Shown piece by piece: positions 1 through 11,090 of a stretch of 64,000 nt of DNA. The position numbers and the translations under genes are program-made. The stretch spans positions 10,468,207 through 10,532,206 of the forward strand of contig OZ037767.1 of assembly GCA_964035545.1 (NCBI GenBank). Direction: 5' to 3'. The notes beneath the pieces were generated by a model. That model worked only from the letters and a program-made list of their open reading frames with translations. It ran no database searches and was not told where the DNA came from. This DNA comes from Bugula neritina. Its lineage: Eukaryota; Bryozoa; Gymnolaemata; Cheilostomatida; Bugulidae. The stretch's first letter is position 1. Each line of letters starts with the position of its first letter.

Positions 1-967
1 AAGCTTTAAATATTTATAATAGGTAAATATTTACTAAAGAATGATCATAATTACTGTATTAATAAATGGCATTACGTCATTAGATGATAAGGTTACTTGA
101 TGCTAATGGTCTGTGGGAATGCAAAGATGAAATTAATACATGGACAGCAAACATTGATCAGTTGAGACTATTCTTTGTTGACGTGACTATGACTATCATC
201 CTATCTCTTAGATATATGTAGATCTAACCCTAGGCAGTAGTGAAAGTGATGAAATCAAATTTAAATTATATTTTAATTATGAAAACTATGCATATGGTGT
301 CCAGTTTAGTGATTTTTTAATATTTAATTAAAACTTTGGTGCTGGTAATGCATTAAGTAGTTACTCAACTATTATTGTAGGGTCTTTGGCCAGCTTAGGA
401 TATGACATCATCGTTTGCAAAGGGTATCAGTACTATCAACATCTTACTGCTATCAATACTATTTCATTATTAAAATTCAACTGAGGTTTATAACTTTACA
501 TATAAATCAGATCTAATGCAATAACACTGACTATGTTATCAGTATAAGGTGCCAGTTCCATATGTTTAATTCTAATTTCTTCAGGTACTTGTCTGTGCAT
601 GCTATACACTCTTCTCAGTAGTTGTCTACCCTCTGTCCTCATCTATTGTCTACTCTACTCTAGCTTTACTCATTGTATGTATGTGTTGGACTCTTTCTAA
701 TCTCTCACTTTACTACCTCCTACACAGGAGAACTCCTCTAACCTAACGGCTCACTCGATTGTATAGGTTTATAAGTGAGTTGAATATACGCAGTAAGAAT
801 AATTGAAGTTGCATTACTAGTGTCCATGTTGTAATAATTTCAGCTTTATTTCAGAATTACTAAAGCGAGTCTCATTAAGTGCCATGTGACAAAACAGTGG
901 AGTGTGTAACTGGGTGGCTGGTATCTGTACAAACCTATTCAGCAGAGAATCCCATCTTCTGTTTCAG
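1..967. other. Upstream intron sequence of XDH; no exon seen
   Basis: I see no reading frame here that matches the part of xanthine dehydrogenase expected before the first recognised exon. The stretch is AT-rich and ends in a normal acceptor (TGTTTCAG at 960-967). It is most simply the 3' end of a long XDH intron whose upstream exons lie outside the window. Confidence 0.6.
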
Positions 968-3900
968 GTGACTGCACACGGTCAAGTTATTGGGGCGGTG
1001 ATAGCAGACTCGCAGAGGCATGCTCAGCTAGCTGCTAAAAAGGTCAAGGTTGAATACGAGAACTTGCCTGCCCTCATTACTATCCAGGCAAGTTTCGAGA
1101 TTGTGAATTTAACAATACATTTATTGATATATTTTAAAGCCTTATATGGATATTCTCGTATTATTATCATAATGTATATAGGAAAATATTTTATAGGAAA
1201 AATTCAATATTGTAAGTTGTCTTAATATAGGTTTTAAAAATAATGGCTAGTTTATTTACATTTTTTATGTTAATAAAATGTCTAATGTGGTCAGTTACCA
1301 TGTTTGTTTGTAAAACACTCAGTTTTCAGTTGCAGTTTTAGTATCTCTAACAAATGTTTACATAAATTTACAAAATGATTGTGAGTGGTGGACTCATTCA
1401 GGATGCGATCAAAGCGAATTCGTTTCATGGTGATAGAGTGTTGGTGAAAGGAAATGTTGAAGAAGGATTCACTCAGGCCGAGCATATTCTCTCTGGAGAG
1501 ATCAGTGTTGGGGGTCAAGATCATTTCTATTTGGAGACCCATGTATGTATGTATGTATGTGTATGTATGTATGTATGTACATGTATTTATGTGTGTACGC
1601 ATGTATGTATGTATGTATGTATATGTGTGTATGTACGTATGTATGTATGTATGTATGTACGTATGTACGTATGTATGTATGTACGTATGTATGTATGTAT
1701 GTATCTATGTATGTATGTATGTATGTATGTATGTATGTATGTATGTACGTATGTACGTATGTATGTATGTATGTATGTATGTATGTATGTATGTATGTAT
1801 GTATGTATGTATGTATGTATGTATGTATGTATGTATGTATGTACGTATGTACGTATGTATGTATGTATGTATGTATGTATGTATGTATGTATGTATGTAT
1901 GTATGTATGTATGTATGTATGTATGTATGTATGTATGTACGTACGTATGTACGTATGTACGTATGTACGTATGTACGTACGTGTGTACGTATGTATGTGT
2001 GTATGTGTGTACGTGTGTACGTGTGTATGTGTGTACGTGTGTACGTGTGTATGTGTGTACGTGTGTACGTGTGTACGTGTGTGTGTGTGTATGTGTGCGT
2101 GTGCGCGCGTGCGCGCGTGTGCGCGCGTGTGTGTACATGTGTGTACATGTATGTACATGTATGTATGTGTGTTCGCGCGTGCATGTGTGTATTCATATGC
2201 ATGTGTAAGTATATGTGTGTGTATGTGTGTATGTATATATATATATGGGCTGCTCTTGTGTAGATTTTCAATATTTTAGTGTTTTGCAAGTTATATTTAG
2301 AGTAATAGTGTGGTGTATTTGTACATATATCAACATTGTGTATATATCTACACTGTGAATATATTTATCACGTATGTATGCATTGTGTATATGTATTCGC
2401 AGTCTGTTCTGTGTGTACCACGTGATCACGGAGAAATGGAAATATTCAGTTCTACACAAGACGTCTCTCTCGTACAGTTTGCTGCTGCACGAGCTCTAAA
2501 CGTTCCATCAAACCGAATACACGTTAGAACAAAGAGATTAGGTATGTATTATGCTTTATACTCACTTGAGTACGTGATATTTAAGTGAAACTTAAAGTTT
2601 TAATATTTGATCTCTGTGGTAGTTATCTTACGCTGCATCACTACACGTTGACATTCTCACAACCTCTCAACCTTTGTTATATAAACACACATTGAATGGT
2701 AGAAAGCTCAACCAATCGGATAAATTAAAGCTTGTTTATTTCTTTTCGCTTTGCTTTTAAGGAGGGGGATTTGGAGGAAAGGAGTCCCAATCAACTTATC
2801 TAGCCCTGCCCGCCGCTGTAGCTTGTCGCAGGTATTTGATGACATAAATGATAGCTGAAATATTTATATGATTTGGTAGAATGTTTATACAAGCTATAGA
2901 TAACTTTTATACGAGCTAGGTAGATTGTTCACGCAGTTTCATAAAATGGTTATACGGCGTCATTGAATGATTTTGCAGCTTTTATGGAATGTTTTTTATG
3001 ACTTATTGAATGGTTATATGTAGTTCTACCCAATAGGCACGAGGTACCTATAAGGTGTATGCTAGACAGAGATGAGGATATGATTATTACTGGAGGGAGA
3101 CACCCTTACCTGGCCAAGTATAAGGTATAGATATAGAGTATACTGTATAGATATAGAGTATAGTGTATAGATATAGAGTATAATGTATAGATATAGAGTA
3201 TAATGTATAGATATAGAGTATACTGTATAGATATAGAGTATAGTGTATAGATATAGAGTATAATGTATAGATATAGAGTATAATGTATAGATATAGAGTA
3301 TAATGTATAGATATAGAGTATAATGTATAGATATAGAGTATACTGTATAGATTTAGAGTATAGTGTATAGATATAGAGTATAATATATAGATATAGAGTA
3401 TACTGTATAGATATAGAGTATAAGGTATAGATATAGAGTATACTGTATAGATTTAAAGTATAATATATAGATATAGAGTATAATGTATAGATAAAGAGTA
3501 TAAGGTATAGATATAGAGTATAATGTATAGATATAGAGTATAAGGTATAGATATAGAGTATAATGTATAGATATAGAGTATACTGTATAGATTTAGAGTA
3601 TAGTGTATAGATATAGAGTATAATATATAGATATAGAGTATACTGTATAGATATAGAGTATAAGGTATAGATATAGAGTATACTGTATAGATTTAAAGTA
3701 TAATATATAGATATAGAGTATAATGTATAGATATAGAGTATAAGGTATAGATATAGAGTATAATGTATAGATATAGAGTATAAGGTATAGATATAGAGTA
3801 TAATGTTTAGAGTGTAATGAAGTAAAGCGTATAGAATATCATCTATGATGTAATATCCTGTGTATAGCGACTGCTAATCTTTTAGGTTGGCTTCAACTCT

Positions 3901-6900
3901 GATGGTAGGATCATAGCCTGTGATGTCCAACTATACAGTAATGCGGGCAACTCTCTTGACCTCTCCATAGGTGTAAGTGGTGAAACTGGTCACTAATATT
4001 CCACACTATGTTACTTATTACAAAGCTTTTATATCCAAGTTACTAGCTAGCAGTGATCAGTGAATGGTATATATTTGGCTCTAGTTTAACTGGTTTTTAT
4101 TTCAATTCTACATGCATAGTTATATTGGCTGGCTGTTGAGTCACCCAATTGTTTTGAAACACTTATAGATGTAGAACTTAGGCTAAACAGAAATGCCCTT
4201 ACTCAAGTTACTTAGCACCTTGTGTCAAGAGTGACTCAACTACGAGCAGCCCTGGGTTGGGTAGACATATATGCTTGTGTTTATTTAAACTGTGCAGGTG
4301 AATGACAGGGCGTTGACGAGTATAGACAATGCCTATAACATCGCCAACATGAGGGTTCAAGGTTGGATGTGTAAGACTAATATATCCAGTAACACGGCTT
4401 TCAGAGGGTTTGGTGGTCCGCAAGGCATGTTTTTCATGGAGCATATCATTTCAGAAATATCCTCCAAGCTGAATATGGAAGATTCTAAGGTTAGGCTTGC
4501 TATGTATGTTAGGTGGGTGTGTTTCACATGGTTATTGTAATACTGTGGTACATTATGTTAATAACACTAGTAATATACTGGTGTGTATGTACGTTATGTT
4601 AGTATTGTAGTAGAGCTTGTGTTGTCGTGTGTATATATCCAGTATTGACGTCTGTATACACCAGCTGTTCTGTACTTCCGTGTTATAGTTCTGCTATACT
4701 GGTCTTATTATAGCAGACCTATTCTACTGGTCCTATTCTGCTGGACCTACTTTACTGGACCTACTATAATGGTCCTACTGTTTTGACTTTAATTTACTAC
4801 TTAAACTGTTCTGAATGTACAGAACAGGGCCTACAATTTTGGGCCAATACCACCCGACTGGAAGTACTGGGCCTATTCCACCGGTTGGTCCACCCTAATA
4901 TGTACTTTCAGATACGAGAGATGCACCTGTACCAGGAAGGCGACTGCACCCACTACAAACAACCCATCATAAACTGTAACATCTCCAAGTGCTGGCAACA
5001 AGTCCTTCAGCAAAGTGACTATGAGACGCGAAAAGCTGAGGTCATCAAATACAACAGGTGGGTGCAGCTTATCTAATCGCCGTTATTCTCTAAAGATTAG
5101 CAGACGTCTTGATATTGGTTTGAAACGTGTCGGTGTGTATAATGTAAAAGCATGGTTCTATAAGCAGCTTCGAGCTGGGGGTGAATAAGTGCAGTAATTT
5201 GGGGTTTTCGAACTTGGACTTGGGAGACTAACTCCAAACTTGAGAACCACAAACTACTGCACTCAGTCACCCCCAACTCGAAGCTGCTTATAGAACCATT
5301 CAACGTAAAAAGTGTTGAAAAAATAGTTGGAGAACTGTAAAGGTGGGAGATTACAAGGGGGAGCGGGGTTGGATTTAATAAACCATCTTCCCTACTGATA
5401 TTACTACTAGCAACTGTGACAAAGTACCCTCAACAACATGTAGTACTAACTAGGAGTCTTTTCTTATCTGCGGTTAAAATTTAATTGCTAGAAAGACTGC
5501 AAACTTTAATGAAAACTTGACTTTAGCTGTAAATTTTTGTAGCCAAAACCGATATAGAAAGAGGGGTATTTGTGCTATGCCCACAAAGTTTGGAATTGCG
5601 TTTGGTGTTGCTTTTCTAAACCAAGCCGCTGCTCTCGTGCACATATACAAAGATGGGTACGTGCTCTTGTCACACGGAGGTATAGAGATGGGGCAGGGCG
5701 TCTTCACAAAGATGATACAGGCTAGTAAACTCTATTCTGTCATACATTTTGTAATCCATTCGGTAATGCATTCTGTATTCTATAATATATGGTATTGTGC
5801 AAGACCTTGCTTGTATAAAATTGTATTCTGCTTTATATTGTATTGCACTGTATATACTATATATATTGTAGTACGCTGTATATAATATATTACTGTATAT
5901 AGTAATACACTGTATATAGTAACGTACTGTATATAGTAATACACTGTATATAGTAATATACTATATAGTAATACACTGTATGTAGTAATACACTGTATAT
6001 AGTAATATACTATATAGTAATACACTGTATGTAGTAATACACTGTATATAGTAATAAACTGTATATAGTAATACACTGTATATAGTAACACACTGTATAT
6101 AGTAATACACTGTGTATAGTAATACAATATATATAGTAATATACTGTTTATAGTAACACACTGTGTATAGTAACACACTGTGTATAGTAATATACTGTAT
6201 ATAGTAATACACTGTATATAGTAATATACTGTTTATAGTAACACACTGTATATAGTAATACACTGTGTATAGTAATATACTATATAGTAATACACTGTAT
6301 ATAGTAATATACTGTATATAGTAATACACTGTATATAGTAATACAATATATATAGTAACACACTGTATATAGTAATACACTGTATATAGTAATATACTGT
6401 TTATAGTAACACACTGTGTATAGTAACACACTGTGTATAGTAACACACTGTGTATAGTAATACACTATATATAGTAATATACTGTATATAGTAATACACT
6501 GTGTATAGTAATACACTGTATATAGTAATACACTATATATAGTAATACAATATATATAGTAATACACTGTATATAGTAACACACTGTATATAGTAATACA
6601 CTGTGTATAGTAACACACTGTATATAGTAATACACTGTATATAGTAACACACTGTGTATAGTAATACACTGTATATAGTAATACACTGTGTATAGTAATA
6701 CACTGTATATAGTAACACACTGTATATAGTAATACACTGTATATAGTAACACAGCTGCTCTACTGTTACACCACACTACAATGCATACTGCAGGTGGTAA
6801 GCAATGCCCTAGACATACCAGCTAGCAAGATACACACCATGGAGGTCTCCACCACTACTGTGGCCAACACTTCAGCCACAGCTGCTAGCACTGGCTCCGA

Positions 6901-9630
6901 TCTTAATGGTGCCGCCATATTGGTACGTTCTTGTATAGGTGTTCTTCTACGTAAGCCTTGGCTCATATTATTGAGATGTACCCAAGTAAAACTAGTTCTA
7001 CTAGCATGTTATTAACTAGAAGTCCTTGCTTCAAACTCAATTGAGTAGACTATTAGTATTAGCATTCACACATTGAAGAGAGTATGTTGGACATCCACAA
7101 CTGAGATACTATGTAACATCCAATCACATCATCTTATACAGTGTAGCATCCAATCAAATCATGTAATACAATGTATCATCAAATCATTTGATACAATGTA
7201 ACATCAAATCATGTTGTGTAAAATTGTGTGACGTCCAGTTATATGATATAATACTATGTGATATCCAATCATATTTTAGGATGCCTGTGGAAAATTGAAA
7301 GAGAGGTTAAAGCCATTTGTGGACGCTAAACCGGATGGTAAATGGGAAGATTGGGTCAATGATGCATACTTTGCCAGAGTTTCTCTCTCAGCCACTGGTT
7401 ACTACGCGTGAGTCACCTCTTTGTTTCCTACTTCCTCTCCATTTTCATTGGTCGCATTTGTTGTGGTGATTAACCAAGTTTAATACGTGTCTTCCCTATT
7501 TAGACTGAGTGCTTTAGGTTATGAGCCCTGGTAGTACTTATTGGTGGTAAGCTGAGACTATTGTTATTCTAGAACTCCAGACCTGTACATGGACTATAGC
7601 ACAAGCACTGGTACACCGTATGCCTACTTCAGTTTCGGTGCTGCTGTGACGGAGGTAGAGATAGACTGCCTTACCGGTGACCACCAGGTTAGTGTAGAAT
7701 CTCAGTCTAAAGTTCACAGCACCTGCAACACACCTGCTTTACCTCATCGCTGCTTCGGTTGAGAAAGAACTTCTACCGCAGATATGCTGCTGCCAGCTGC
7801 TAGACGAATATGTTTGAGTGGCAGCGGGTTTTACTCCTCAGCACTTATGAAAAAATATTTTAATTCAACTTTTGAAGATCTCTTGCAAAATTTCAATTGA
7901 TTTCAACATGTATTTGCTAAAATCCTACTGTAAATAGACTCTTTTTTATACAATATCAAACGTTTGTTGTTTAGACCACATGCTACAGTCTTTAGGAGCT
8001 TATGTATCGTAAGTTGATGGAGAGCCTGAGTTTTGGTAGAGGATTACATGGGTTATACATGTGACGTAATTTTATAAACTGTGTAGAATTATCTTTCCTT
8101 GCTCAAAGTGCATTCTGTGTTGGCAGCTCATAAAAACCGACATCGTGATGGACGTTGGGAAGAGCTTGAACCCGGCCATTGATATTGGACAGATTGAGGG
8201 GGCGTTTGTTCAGGGATACGGCTGGCTGTGCTTGGAGCAGCTTAAGGTTGGCTTCTTTGATCTCTTCTTACTCTCTCTAATATAGTGTGTGTGTGTGCGT
8301 GTGTGTGCGTGTGTGTGCGCGTGCGCGTGTGTGTGCGTGTGTGTGCGCGTGCGCGTGTGTGTGTGTGAGTATATTATTCTATAATAATACTGTATTATCA
8401 GTAATATCATATCAGTAATACTATATTATCAGTAATATATCACTACTACGTATTCCGCAACACAGATGATGGCAAGCACAGGCACTGCGCTAACCTGTGG
8501 CCCAGGGAACTACAAGATCCCAGGGTTTAGTAACATTCCGCAGGAGTTCAACGTCACCCTTCTCAAGGATGTTCCTAATGTCAAAGCCGTTTACTCTTCT
8601 AAAGTAAGATAATCACAAATTTTATTATTTTTAATGCCCAAAGTTATGCACTTTTATGGTGCTCAAATTTTCAACTTCAAAGTGTGCTGTTGAACAAACC
8701 TCTCCTAACAAGCTTTTGTTAAAGAATCCTTGACACACTTTATTTATGCAGTATTAAAATATTCCTATATAATTTAGCTATCATCTACACACTGTTTTAG
8801 GGTTGTTTTATTTTATAATAAATTTTGTGTGTTCATGTGCAGAATCAGTTTAGAATCTTTGATTGCTTGTTAATGACGTTTTCAGTTCAAAGTTCAAACT
8901 TTTAAGCCAGCTCAGTGATAAGCCGTGTGTTTTAGCAGCTAAGAACAGCAAGCAAAAAAGTTGGCAATAATTATTATTATTTTTATGATATCACAGGCTT
9001 CAGCACCGACTGGAGACTTCATCAGCAAGTGATGAGATATCCCAGAGTGATTCCAACATGTTTGCGTAAAATCTATTATAAAGCAAACTTGTTTGGGCAT
9101 GCGAACCTAAAACAGCCTGTAGATGATGGTTAAAATATATGTAAGAGTATTTTAATACATGGTAAGTGAAGTGTGTGAGGGACTCTATCAGGAAGTTATG
9201 TAATATTATTAATATCTATGTCAGGCTGTTGGTGAACCACCTTTGTTCCTGTCGGCATCAGCTTTCTTTGCCATCAAGTCAGCGGTAAAAGCAGCGAGAG
9301 CCGAGGCTGGAGAAGATTTGAATTTTATCCTCAATGCGCCGTGTACTCCCGAGAGAATCAGAATGGCCTGTGTTGATAGACTGAGTAGTGAGGTGAGCAA
9401 TTCTACATGTTATATAATCGTATGTGTGTTATGTTGTATAATATTCACGCTGTATGTTATTCTAATTGTGATATAACACCATTCAACTTATAGAGCACTA
9501 ATGTAAAGTTAGTAACACATAACAAACTTTACTATAAAACTAATGTATAGTATACTTTCCGTTCCTCTTTTAGTTTGCATCTTCCTACGACCCCAACATA
9601 CCACCCACTTCCTTTTTCATTCAGCCGTGA
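968..9630 (+). CDS. XDH: Xanthine dehydrogenase, C-terminal molybdopterin half (5' partial, 16 exons)
   Basis: Oxidises hypoxanthine to xanthine and urate in cytosolic or peroxisomal purine breakdown. Exons: 968-1087, 1402-1542, 2403-2541, 2762-2831, 3037-3124, 3886-3972, 4298-4489, 4912-5057, 5543-5720, 6794-6922, 7280-7407, 7573-7687, 8127-8246, 8466-8603, 9225-9392, 9574-9630; all phases join to give 671 residues plus stop with no frameshift. Visible motifs are [53 protein letters not shown] and AVGEPPLFL. The bovine Glu802, Arg880, Arg912, Ala1078/1079, Gln1194 and Glu1261 equivalents are all present. Glu802 and Arg880 separate XDH from aldehyde oxidase, where they are Val and Met. The FeS and FAD domains must lie upstream of the window. 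Two donors are GC (after 1087 and 5720). A candidate AATAAA is at 9971. The 3' end faces the decarboxylase gene. Confidence 0.95.
1543..2250. repeat. (GTAT)n/(GTAC)n/(GT)n compound microsatellite in XDH intron 2
   Basis: About 700 bp of GTAT tetranucleotide repeat with interspersed GTAC variants, grading into GT and GC-GT repeats after 1980. The first GTATGT of the array is the splice donor of the exon ending at 1542, so the array contains dozens of donor-like hexamers. Long open frames of Met-Tyr-Val-Cys type in this array are repeat artefacts. Confidence 0.95.
3125..3810. repeat. 20-bp minisatellite in XDH intron 5
   Basis: About 34 copies of a 20-bp unit (GTATAGATATAGAGTATAAT with variants). 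The array begins exactly at the splice donor of the exon ending at 3124 (AAG then GTATAG). A 240-bp, 12-unit higher-order block is duplicated (about 3349-3588 versus 3589-3828), sharing the same variant order including ATTTAAAG and ATTTAGAG units. Confidence 0.95.
5152..5299. repeat. 148-bp long hairpin (foldback element) in XDH intron 8
   Basis: Two arms of about 70 nt form an imperfect palindrome. The left arm begins ATGGTTCTATAAGCAGCTTC at 5152; the right arm is its near reverse complement ending at 5299. Both arms contain GAGYTGGGGGTGA and GTGCAGTA blocks, with a loop of only a few bases near 5221-5230. It resembles a foldback MITE. I could not define a target duplication. Confidence 0.85.
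5880..6752. repeat. 17-bp minisatellite in XDH intron 9
   Basis: About 50 copies of a 17-bp unit (TAGTAATACACTGTATA) with single-base variants. The array ends about 40 bp before the next XDH acceptor (exon at 6794). The several 60-160 residue open frames on the minus strand (Tyr-Ile-Gln-Cys repeats) are repeat artefacts. The units are contiguous without unique spacers, so this is not a CRISPR. Confidence 0.95.
7085..7275. repeat. Degenerate ~40-bp tandem repeat in XDH intron 10
   Basis: Four or five diverged copies of a motif around ATACAATGTAACATCCAATCA follow one another up to the acceptor of the exon at 7280. The copies differ at many positions, so the array is old compared with the neighbouring minisatellites. 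Confidence 0.6.
8285..8368. repeat. (GTGTGTGC)n microsatellite in XDH intron 13
   Basis: GT/GC-GT dinucleotide-type repeat starting 38 bp after the donor at 8247. Confidence 0.9.
8771..9136. mobile_element. Non-autonomous inverted-repeat element in XDH intron 14
   Basis: Subterminal inverted repeats of about 55 bp frame the element: TAGCTATCATCTACACACTG near 8774 on the left, and the reverse-complementary AAACAGCCTGTAGATGATGG near 9110 on the right. The internal part (AAGTTCAAACTTTTAAGCCA then GCTCAGTGATAAGC) recurs in the same orientation at 15973-16155. The right arm recurs reversed at 30905-30990. Three copies in 23 kb make it a dispersed repeat family, with no coding capacity. Confidence 0.65.
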
Positions 9631-11090
9631 GCAGTTTATCGAAAACCTTGGAGTTCTTTTTAGAATATATTTCTAACTATAAATTTTATAACTAAATTCT
9701 TTTAATATTTCTATACACTTTCAGGTAATATCACTAATATGTTTTAATATTTCCAAAGATGATTTTATTGAAATGCATTTATTATAACTTTTCACAATAT
9801 TGGAGCTTGATTTTATATTCAATTTTTTTCTATAACTTTATATTGCCGATTTAGTAACTTACTGAAAGTTATATTTCTGTATGTCTTTACTTCAATGGTC
9901 TATAATACGTGTTCTATCCAAATTTTATTATTTACCTTTATACATATATGACAGAGAGGGCGATTATCTTAATAAATGGTGCAAACTGCATTTGTACATT
10001 TTTGCTTTTAGTTTTGGTTTAAAATCCCTTGGGACTTTGCTAAAGTTTGTTGATCAATTGATACTAGTATCTATTTCACTCCAAAGGAATTGCTATACTG
10101 AACTTATACCGTAAGGCAACACTTTTGAGCTAATCCAAGATTTCTAACTAAGCTTGAGATCTTTATTCGGTCTAACAAAGATGGGGGTGGGGTGAAGTGA
10201 CTAGATAAAGGTTCGGCAGCACTTTGTCAGCATCTGTTACCCACCAGATGTACACTTTCCAGTAAACTGAAGATAAAATTAGTGGGCAAGCCATGATTAG
10301 TGATCTTAAACTCCTGTCAAGCATTCTAGAACCCAACAAAATGATGAAGGCAGAAGTTATTTTCTGTTAATGTTTGATGGTTATGTGGTATATTGAAGAA
10401 CTTAAAGTAATTGAAGAAAATGTTATTTGAGTCATGCAGTGATGATACTGTAGCAATTGGAGATGAAGAGAAGAATCCTAAAAAGTACAGGTCTGCTCGA
10501 AGCATGTATATTGTGTGTTTTAACTTTCACCCATCATAAGTGTATAGTTTACCTCGAAAGAAAACTGTTGACAACTTGCTAAATAAAAACTTGTACTAAC
10601 TTTTGCATGACAATTATAAACTTTTCCTGGTGAAATGTGTCAGCAGTTATTCTGCATATTGCACATTTTAAATTTTCAGCTTTTCAACCTCTTGAGGAGT
10701 GCATTGCATCACAATAAATTTATTGCCATCAAAGTTTCGTATTTTCAAAACAGTTATAGTAATTTTCAAACTTACATAAAGAGATTATTCATGTTACAGT
10801 CTAGAGTCTAGACATATGAGCAAACTTTGAAAAAACTTCACAGAGCTTATGGTTCTATTATTAAACTTTTAGCAAATATAGTTATATTGTAAAGAATCTG
10901 TTAATCTACTTAGTATTGTGAATTGTCTACAAAAAACATCAAAAACAAGACATGGTTAACTTGTTACAGCACTAATCCAAAATCCAACAATTCCATATAA
11001 AAATAAATATACAACAATTGTGTTCAACAAAACCAGATGAAAAAATACATGACAACAAAAATTTCTGTTAATTATTGGAGTAAATGGAAG
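9631..11090. other. Intergenic, XDH 3' flank facing the decarboxylase 3' flank
   Basis: Tail-to-tail spacer holding the two 3' UTRs. A plus-strand AATAAA at 9971 and a minus-strand candidate (TTTATT near 10717) are plausible poly(A) signals. I see no additional coding signal; the 77-residue frame at 9881-10114 has no recognisable features. Confidence 0.6.

Noticed and set aside
1375-2289. Long open frames (up to 277 residues) through the GTAT repeat
   Set aside because: They are low-complexity Met-Tyr-Val-Cys or Thr-Tyr-Ile-His translations of a microsatellite, open in several frames on both strands; only 1402-1542 is a real XDH exon.
4783-5076. 97-residue frame with its own ATG at 4783
   Set aside because: Only 4912-5057 is an XDH exon; the upstream part is intron containing degenerate CTACTGGACCTA repeats.
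5543-5720. Bovine Thr1010 position is Gly in this XDH (AFGVAFLNQ)
   Set aside because: As I recall, insect XDH has the same IAFGV sequence, so it is probably an ordinary invertebrate state, not a novel active site.
3125-6752. Possible CRISPR-like arrays
   Set aside because: Units are contiguous tandem repeats without unique spacers, in animal introns.
5780-6776. Minus-strand frames of Tyr-Ile-Gln-Cys repeats
   Set aside because: Artefact of the 17-bp minisatellite.
968-9630. Aldehyde oxidase as the identity of the first gene
   Set aside because: The Glu802 and Arg880 equivalents (GGKE, DRAL) are XDH-type; aldehyde oxidases have Val and Met there.
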